Shown in pieces: positions 6,620-9,286 of a stretch of 9,286 bases of DNA. Position 1 is the first letter of the stretch; the number at the start of each line of letters is the position of its first letter. The position numbers and the translations under genes were made by a program. Under the pieces are notes generated by a model. That model was not told the DNA's origin and did no database searches. It was given only the letters and a program-made list of their open reading frames with translations. Source of the DNA: Bacteroidota bacterium (GTDB taxonomy: Bacteria; Bacteroidota; Bacteroidia; Flavobacteriales_D; JABDKJ01); assembly GCA_027621335.1 (NCBI GenBank), contig JAQCAN010000086.1, forward strand, positions 1 to 9,286, in the 5' to 3' direction.

Positions 6620-6655
6620 GCTATGGTAGTTGAGTTAGTGTTTTTTCAAGATTGG

Positions 6656-6663
6656 CAAATCTA
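6656..6663 (-). promoter_or_regulatory. Probable fbaB promoter -7 box (TAGATTTG)
   Basis: TAGATTTG on the minus strand is an exact TAnnTTTG match in the 65-base gap between tamL and the aldolase gene, 36 bases before its start codon. No TTG lies at the normal -33 spacing. It would allow fbaB-accD to be transcribed independently of tamL. Confidence 0.5.
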
Positions 6664-6684
6664 TATAAAAAGGACTGACTGCCT

Positions 6685-9165
6685 CTAGAAAGGATATCCT
6701 ATGCCAAGATTGAAGTTCAATCGGAGGCTATACGGTCTCAATAGGGCTTGCCCATCGGTCAATCCTTCATTGAATTCATCAATCCTTGCATTATAGACGT
6801 TCTTTGGTTGGAAAATCCAACGCTCCCCAACACTTAAGGACGGGTCTTTCAACTGGGCGGCTAAGTCGAATCGAAGGAGGAAGTAATTGAAATCTATCCT
6901 CAGTCCTATACCTCCTCCTATGGCCATCTCTCCCAAGAATCGATCGAATTGAAAATCACCTTTGGGCCTCAGGTTATCAGGTTCTAAGAGCCAGATGTTA
7001 CCTGCATCGAAGAAGATGGCCCCGTCCAAATAGCTGATAAGATTGAAACGATATTCCAAATCAGCCTCAATCTGAACGTCCCCTATCTTGTCATAGCTGA
7101 CCACTGGTTCAAAGAATCCACCAGGACCCAATGTCCTTGCCCTCCATGCTCTCAAACCGTTGGCTCCTCCTCCGAAGAAACTCTTGGAGAATGGGAGGAC
7201 GTTAAGGTTCTCAAGCGGAATACCCAGGCCTACAGCGAAACGAGTGGCCAAAGCCCTTCGCGAGTCGATTTTCCTGTAGAACCTGAAGTCTTGCGAGGTC
7301 TTGATGTATTGAGCGAACCGTATTCCGAAGATATCATAGCTGCCGGTGCTGTCTGCGATGACATTGGTCCTTCCATAGATCAACCTGAGTAGATTCCCCC
7401 CGAACTCCGCCCTTGCCCTGTAGTTGATGTCGTTCTTTCTCCCCTCTTTGTCGAGACGATCATAGACGAACTGGTATGAACTGGCCATGATGAAATGATC
7501 CTGGTAGGAGTCCAGTAGGAATTGGTCATTGAATTCCTCCAACCTCTCTTGGAAAGAAGCTGATTTATCGATGCGGATAACGGACAACTCCAAGGGATTG
7601 ACCTGATGGTTCTTCTCAGCACTTTCCCTCCAGCGGTAGCCAAAATACATACTGGCCAAACGTCTCCTGAAATCTGGACGTTGTTGGAAATTGAATGAAG
7701 CATTGATGCTGGTGGTCGGATGGCTGCTTCTTGCAAAGCGCTCTTGGCTCACCGGAAGCAAGAACTTTGGGAACATCAAACTCACTGAAGGACCGAATTC
7801 GACCGTATTCAATGTGATGTTCTCACCTGCTTGGATGTATTGATTATTCTGCGCATCCTGCGTGAGTAGGGTCTGAGCTTGCGCCCCCCCATTGAACTTG
7901 ATCTCCATGGTCTCAGCACCTTTGAAGATATTCTTATGTCGGTACACGATATTTCCCTCTATACCTAAGAACCCGCCACTATTCGTGCCTTGAGTCTCAA
8001 CAGAGACACCCTGTCTCTTAGCCGGAGTCAATTCTATAAGGAGATCTATTTTCTGCCCTCCTTTTGGAACGGTCCTAATCCGTGCGTGCTCCATGATCGG
8101 CAAAGCGATCAATCGCCTATACGTCAAGTCCAAACGATTCTGGCTGAACAAGTCTCCCTTTCGGACAAAGGTGTTCTGAATGAGGACTTTCTCCTTAAGG
8201 GGATATAGGCTTGTATTGACAAATGTATAATCTCCGATGACCAAGGTATCCATAACTCCAGACTGATCCAGGGTGTAGTTGAAGATGATACGATCTAGAG
8301 TATATAGCTCATGGATACCTGGAGGACTGCCTTCGCTGACCTCAGTAGGAGGATCTATGATGAGATTGACCAAGACCTTGCGATCGGCCAGCGTAGAGTC
8401 TATCTCGAACTGGATGTACTCTTTGTTGAATCTATAGTACCCTGAATTCCTCAAAAAGGCTGACAATTCTGTCCTTTGAGCAGTTAGATCATCCATATTG
8501 AAGCGCTCCCCTACCTTCAGTTTATTCAACTTGAAATTTGATTCTATGAAGTGAGCAAGGCTTTCATCGGATGTAGAGAGATTCACACTATCCAAAGTGT
8601 AGGGCGCCTTCCATGACATGCGATACTCGACTCTAACCCTCTTCTTACCTCGTCTGTTGTATATAACGGAATCCTGAACATCATTCTCAAAGAATCCTTG
8701 TTTGACGAGGTATATGGAAAGCTGTTCAGCACTGGAATGGACCAAGGAGGAATCCAGAATGACCGGGGGTTCACCCACCACTTCCCTTAACCATTCCCAA
8801 CGCGTTCTCTTAGGAGACTTTGGTTCTTTACCCTCTGCGACCCTTTTGGCATTGCGTTCGTCCAGATTACGATCTTTCCTGGCCCTTGAAAGTTCAAGCC
8901 TTCGGTCTGAAGGCAAGTTGTACATCTGAAGGTGGAACCTCAAGAAAGGCAATATCTTACGATTGGGTTGTTGGATGATGATTGATTTCAGCTCCTCCTT
9001 GCTCACTTTGGGGGGAATGTTCTTGATCTCATTGGATTTCAGGAGGTATTGTCCTTCAGTCAATCGCCTCGTAGGGCTGCAAGATTCCATGAACAGCAGG
9101 ACGCATAAGAGCATCACACCTTGAAACAGGATGCGGATGTAAGGATGTACTTTAGCTGCCGGCAC
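6685..9165 (-). CDS. tamL: TamL-type outer-membrane assembly lipoprotein (BamA/Omp85 superfamily)
   Basis: Omp85-family beta-barrel protein, the Bacteroidota lipoprotein counterpart of TamA, thought to work with TamB in outer-membrane assembly or lipid transport. With the GTG at 9165 as start it has 826 residues. The N-terminus reads KVHPYIRILFQ, then a hydrophobic MLLCVLLFM stretch and ESC, giving a lipoprotein signal peptide with Cys29 as the likely lipidated residue; Glu at -2 is unusual. Residues about 30-370 are periplasmic and POTRA-like, with a conserved GEPPVILD at 131-138. From about 383 to the end is the beta-barrel, with the loop-6 segment GGANGLRAWR at 666-675 and a terminal Phe826, typical of the barrel signal. 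The frame is open up to a TTG at 9270 with an ATG at 9255, but both lie inside the divergent methyltransferase gene and would put a long odd stretch before the signal peptide. ATG 9114 would leave too short a signal. The start is thus inferred; the family call is firm. Confidence 0.9.
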   Translation of the reverse strand: MPAAKVHPYIRILFQGVMLLCVLLFMESCSPTRRLTEGQYLLKSNEIKNIPPKVSKEELKSIIIQQPNRKILPFLRFHLQMYNLPSDRRLELSRARKDRNLDERNAKRVAEGKEPKSPKRTRWEWLREVVGEPPVILDSSLVHSSAEQLSIYLVKQGFFENDVQDSVIYNRRGKKRVRVEYRMSWKAPYTLDSVNLSTSDESLAHFIESNFKLNKLKVGERFNMDDLTAQRTELSAFLRNSGYYRFNKEYIQFEIDSTLADRKVLVNLIIDPPTEVSEGSPPGIHELYTLDRIIFNYTLDQSGVMDTLVIGDYTFVNTSLYPLKEKVLIQNTFVRKGDLFSQNRLDLTYRRLIALPIMEHARIRTVPKGGQKIDLLIELTPAKRQGVSVETQGTNSGGFLGIEGNIVYRHKNIFKGAETMEIKFNGGAQAQTLLTQDAQNNQYIQAGENITLNTVEFGPSVSLMFPKFLLPVSQERFARSSHPTTSINASFNFQQRPDFRRRLASMYFGYRWRESAEKNHQVNPLELSVIRIDKSASFQERLEEFNDQFLLDSYQDHFIMASSYQFVYDRLDKEGRKNDINYRARAEFGGNLLRLIYGRTNVIADSTGSYDIFGIRFAQYIKTSQDFRFYRKIDSRRALATRFAVGLGIPLENLNVLPFSKSFFGGGANGLRAWRARTLGPGGFFEPVVSYDKIGDVQIEADLEYRFNLISYLDGAIFFDAGNIWLLEPDNLRPKGDFQFDRFLGEMAIGGGIGLRIDFNYFLLRFDLAAQLKDPSLSVGERWIFQPKNVYNARIDEFNEGLTDGQALLRPYSLRLNFNLGIGYPF

Positions 9166-9178
9166 GCACGAATGTAAT

Positions 9179-9286
9179 ATGTTGAGTAAAGGACGGATAA
9201 AGGAACTGAAGAGTCTCCAACAAAAAAAGTACCGATTAACGAACGGGCTTTTCATCGCAGAAGGCGACAAACTGGTGAGAGAGGCC
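9179..9286 (+). CDS. N-terminus of a TrmH/SpoU-family RNA 2'-O-methyltransferase (cut by the window edge)
   Basis: An ATG at 9179 opens a plus-strand frame that runs uninterrupted for 36 codons to the window end. It begins MLSKGRIKELKSLQQKKYR and continues with GLFIAEGDKLVREA. Short basic N-termini with a K-x-R...-F-x-x-EG-x-K/R pattern are the substrate-binding start of SPOUT-fold 2'-O-methyltransferases (RlmB/TrmH class) that act on rRNA or tRNA. The catalytic SPOUT domain lies outside the window, so the exact substrate cannot be given. The gene is divergent from tamL with only about 13 bases between the preferred start codons, so the two promoters must lie in each other's coding sequence. 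From memory such a methyltransferase is a common neighbour of tamL in Flavobacteria. Confidence 0.8.
   Translation, partial: MLSKGRIKELKSLQQKKYRLTNGLFIAEGDKLVREA

Noticed and set aside
6664..6700. Possible terminator between tamL and fbaB (CCTTTTTT on the minus strand, and the palindrome AGGATATCCT)
   Set aside because: The T-run has no stable stem directly before it, and the palindrome is about 20 bases away and lies in the end of the tamL coding sequence.
9135..9149. Tandem GGATGTA repeat
   Set aside because: Two short copies within the tamL signal-peptide coding region; no sign of function.
9121..9155. Candidate methyltransferase promoter on the plus strand (TTG at 9121, TACTTTAG at 9148)
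   Set aside because: The -7 box has one mismatch and the 24-base spacer is just outside the usual range; not strong enough to list.
1..9286. Search for a novel defence, mobile or biosynthetic system
   Set aside because: All seven complete genes are recognisable core genes with intact key residues; no repeat array, integrase, transposase, toxin-like pair or unexplained large ORF was found.

Overview
The window is a stretch of ordinary core genome from a member of the Bacteroidota, most likely of the Flavobacteriia. Four things point there: a short 289-residue primary sigma factor without region 1.1, several matches to the Bacteroidota -7 promoter box TAnnTTTG, an outer-membrane assembly protein of the lipoprotein TamL type, and the clustering of tamL, an aldolase gene, accD, rpsO, pnp, rpoD and rpe. 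Genus and species cannot be read from the sequence.

Layout, read along the minus strand from right to left: tamL (about 9165-6685), fbaB class I aldolase (6619-5561), accD (5490-4642), rpsO (4554-4285), pnp (4121-1992), rpoD (1728-859) and rpe (721-56). At the right edge the first 36 codons of a TrmH/SpoU-type RNA methyltransferase start on the plus strand at 9179, divergent from tamL. At the left edge a plus-strand frame ending at 74 may be the tail of a convergent gene. Coding density is high. No mobile element, CRISPR array, tRNA or rRNA was seen.

Transcription: clear intrinsic terminators on the minus strand follow rpsO (4203-4239), pnp (1939-1967) and rpoD (801-833). rpsO, pnp and rpoD therefore look largely like separate units, while tamL-fbaB-accD could be read together. 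A -33/-7 promoter with the expected 19-base spacer lies before rpsO, and exact -7 boxes lie before fbaB and rpe. A stem-loop sits over the accD stop codon, and another inverted repeat covers the rpsO promoter and leader.

Functions: the genes serve envelope assembly (TamL), central carbon metabolism (aldolase, ribulose-phosphate epimerase), the first step of fatty-acid synthesis (AccD), translation (S15), RNA decay (PNPase) and housekeeping transcription (RpoD). They are linked by growth rather than by one pathway. I found no undescribed system. The points worth a second look are start-site corrections (accD, tamL), a possible 38-codon leader ORF overlapping rpoD, promoter and leader structures, and a class I aldolase next to accD.
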